From the NCBI GenBank assembly GCA_020343635.1, contig CP070804.1:693902-699181 (forward strand): DNA of 5,280 bases. Direction: 5' to 3'. Positions 5,090 through 5,280 of this stretch are shown here, piece by piece. The position numbers and the translations under genes were made by a program. The DNA comes from Candidatus Aenigmatarchaeota archaeon (lineage in GTDB: Archaea; Aenigmatarchaeota; Aenigmatarchaeia; QMZP01; JAFGSV01). Each line of letters starts with the position of its first letter. Positions within the stretch are counted from its first letter, which is position 1. A model generated the notes under the pieces. The model saw only the letters and a list, made by a program, of their open reading frames with translations, was not told the DNA's origin and searched no databases.

Positions 5090-5280
5090 TTAAGCCTTTT
5101 TGTGTGCGGCGGCCTTCATGAATCCCAAGAACAGGGGGTTTGGCCTCAGCACCCTTGATGTGAATTCGGGGTGGAACTGGCTCGCCATGAAGAACGGGTG
5201 TTTGGGCAGTTCGAGTATCTGCATTATCTCCCCGGTTGAATCGTGGCCCGAGAATACCAGCCCGCCCTTTTCAAGCCGCT
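5090..5280 (-). CDS. pyrG: CTP synthase, C-terminal end of the glutaminase domain (partial)
   Basis: The last 62 codons of the gene enter from the right edge. CTP synthase makes CTP from UTP, ATP and glutamine in the cytoplasm. The visible part is the end of the class I glutamine amidotransferase domain: GLVFSGHD, then ELPKHPFFMASQFHPEFTSR with the catalytic His and Glu in HPE, and the typical ending RPNPLFLGFMKAAAHKKA before TAA. The Cys nucleophile and the synthetase domain lie outside the window. The GFMKAAA tail matches the usual C-terminus, so the gene appears intact here. It is followed after 76 nt by the GGDEF gene on the same strand, which has its own promoter candidate. Confidence 0.92.
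   Translation of the reverse strand, partial: RLEKGGLVFSGHDSTGEIMQILELPKHPFFMASQFHPEFTSRVLRPNPLFLGFMKAAAHKKA

Overview
The window reads as chromosomal DNA of an archaeon, quite possibly a deep-branching or DPANN-type lineage; no sequence in it fixes the phylum. The archaeal calls rest on a dolichyl-phosphate-type GlcNAc-1-P transferase, a separate MetRS beta / tRNA-binding protein, a stand-alone XPF-family nuclease, TATA-like boxes about 25 nt upstream of several start codons with almost no 5' leader, and heavy use of ATA (Ile), AGG (Arg) and AAG (Lys). Genes are tightly packed, with no gene-free stretch above about 160 nt. No tRNA, rRNA, CRISPR array or IS element was seen.

Left part (1-2358, minus strand): a surface-glycan operon. 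A 24-codon stub that looks like the first 18 codons of a Gfo/Idh/MocA oxidoreductase overlaps, by ATGA, a UDP-sugar 6-dehydrogenase. That gene is followed after 11 nt by a polytopic UDP-GlcNAc:polyprenyl-phosphate GlcNAc-1-P transferase running off the left edge. The pair fits synthesis of a uronic-acid UDP-sugar and loading of the first sugar on the dolichyl lipid for N-glycosylation or a related glycan.

Middle (2447-4145): a small M50 membrane metalloprotease (minus) and a MetRS-beta-like tRNA-binding protein (plus) diverge from a 56-bp spacer containing one perfectly symmetrical TATA box. A T-rich stretch then separates the tRNA-binding gene from a short XPF/ERCC4 nuclease with a C-terminal HhH domain.

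Right part (4162-5280, minus): a cytoplasmic GGDEF-domain protein, convergent with the nuclease, and the C-terminal end of CTP synthase. The GGDEF protein is the most unusual gene here. Its signature is expanded to GGDKGDEF by what looks like a 9-bp microduplication, and an 85-90 residue segment is inserted before the last helix of the domain. The I-site and the nucleotide-binding residues are kept, and codon use differs from the neighbours, which suggests acquisition from elsewhere.

The best leads are the Gfo/Idh stub in front of the dehydrogenase and the remodelled GGDEF protein. I did not see a multi-gene defence or mobile system.
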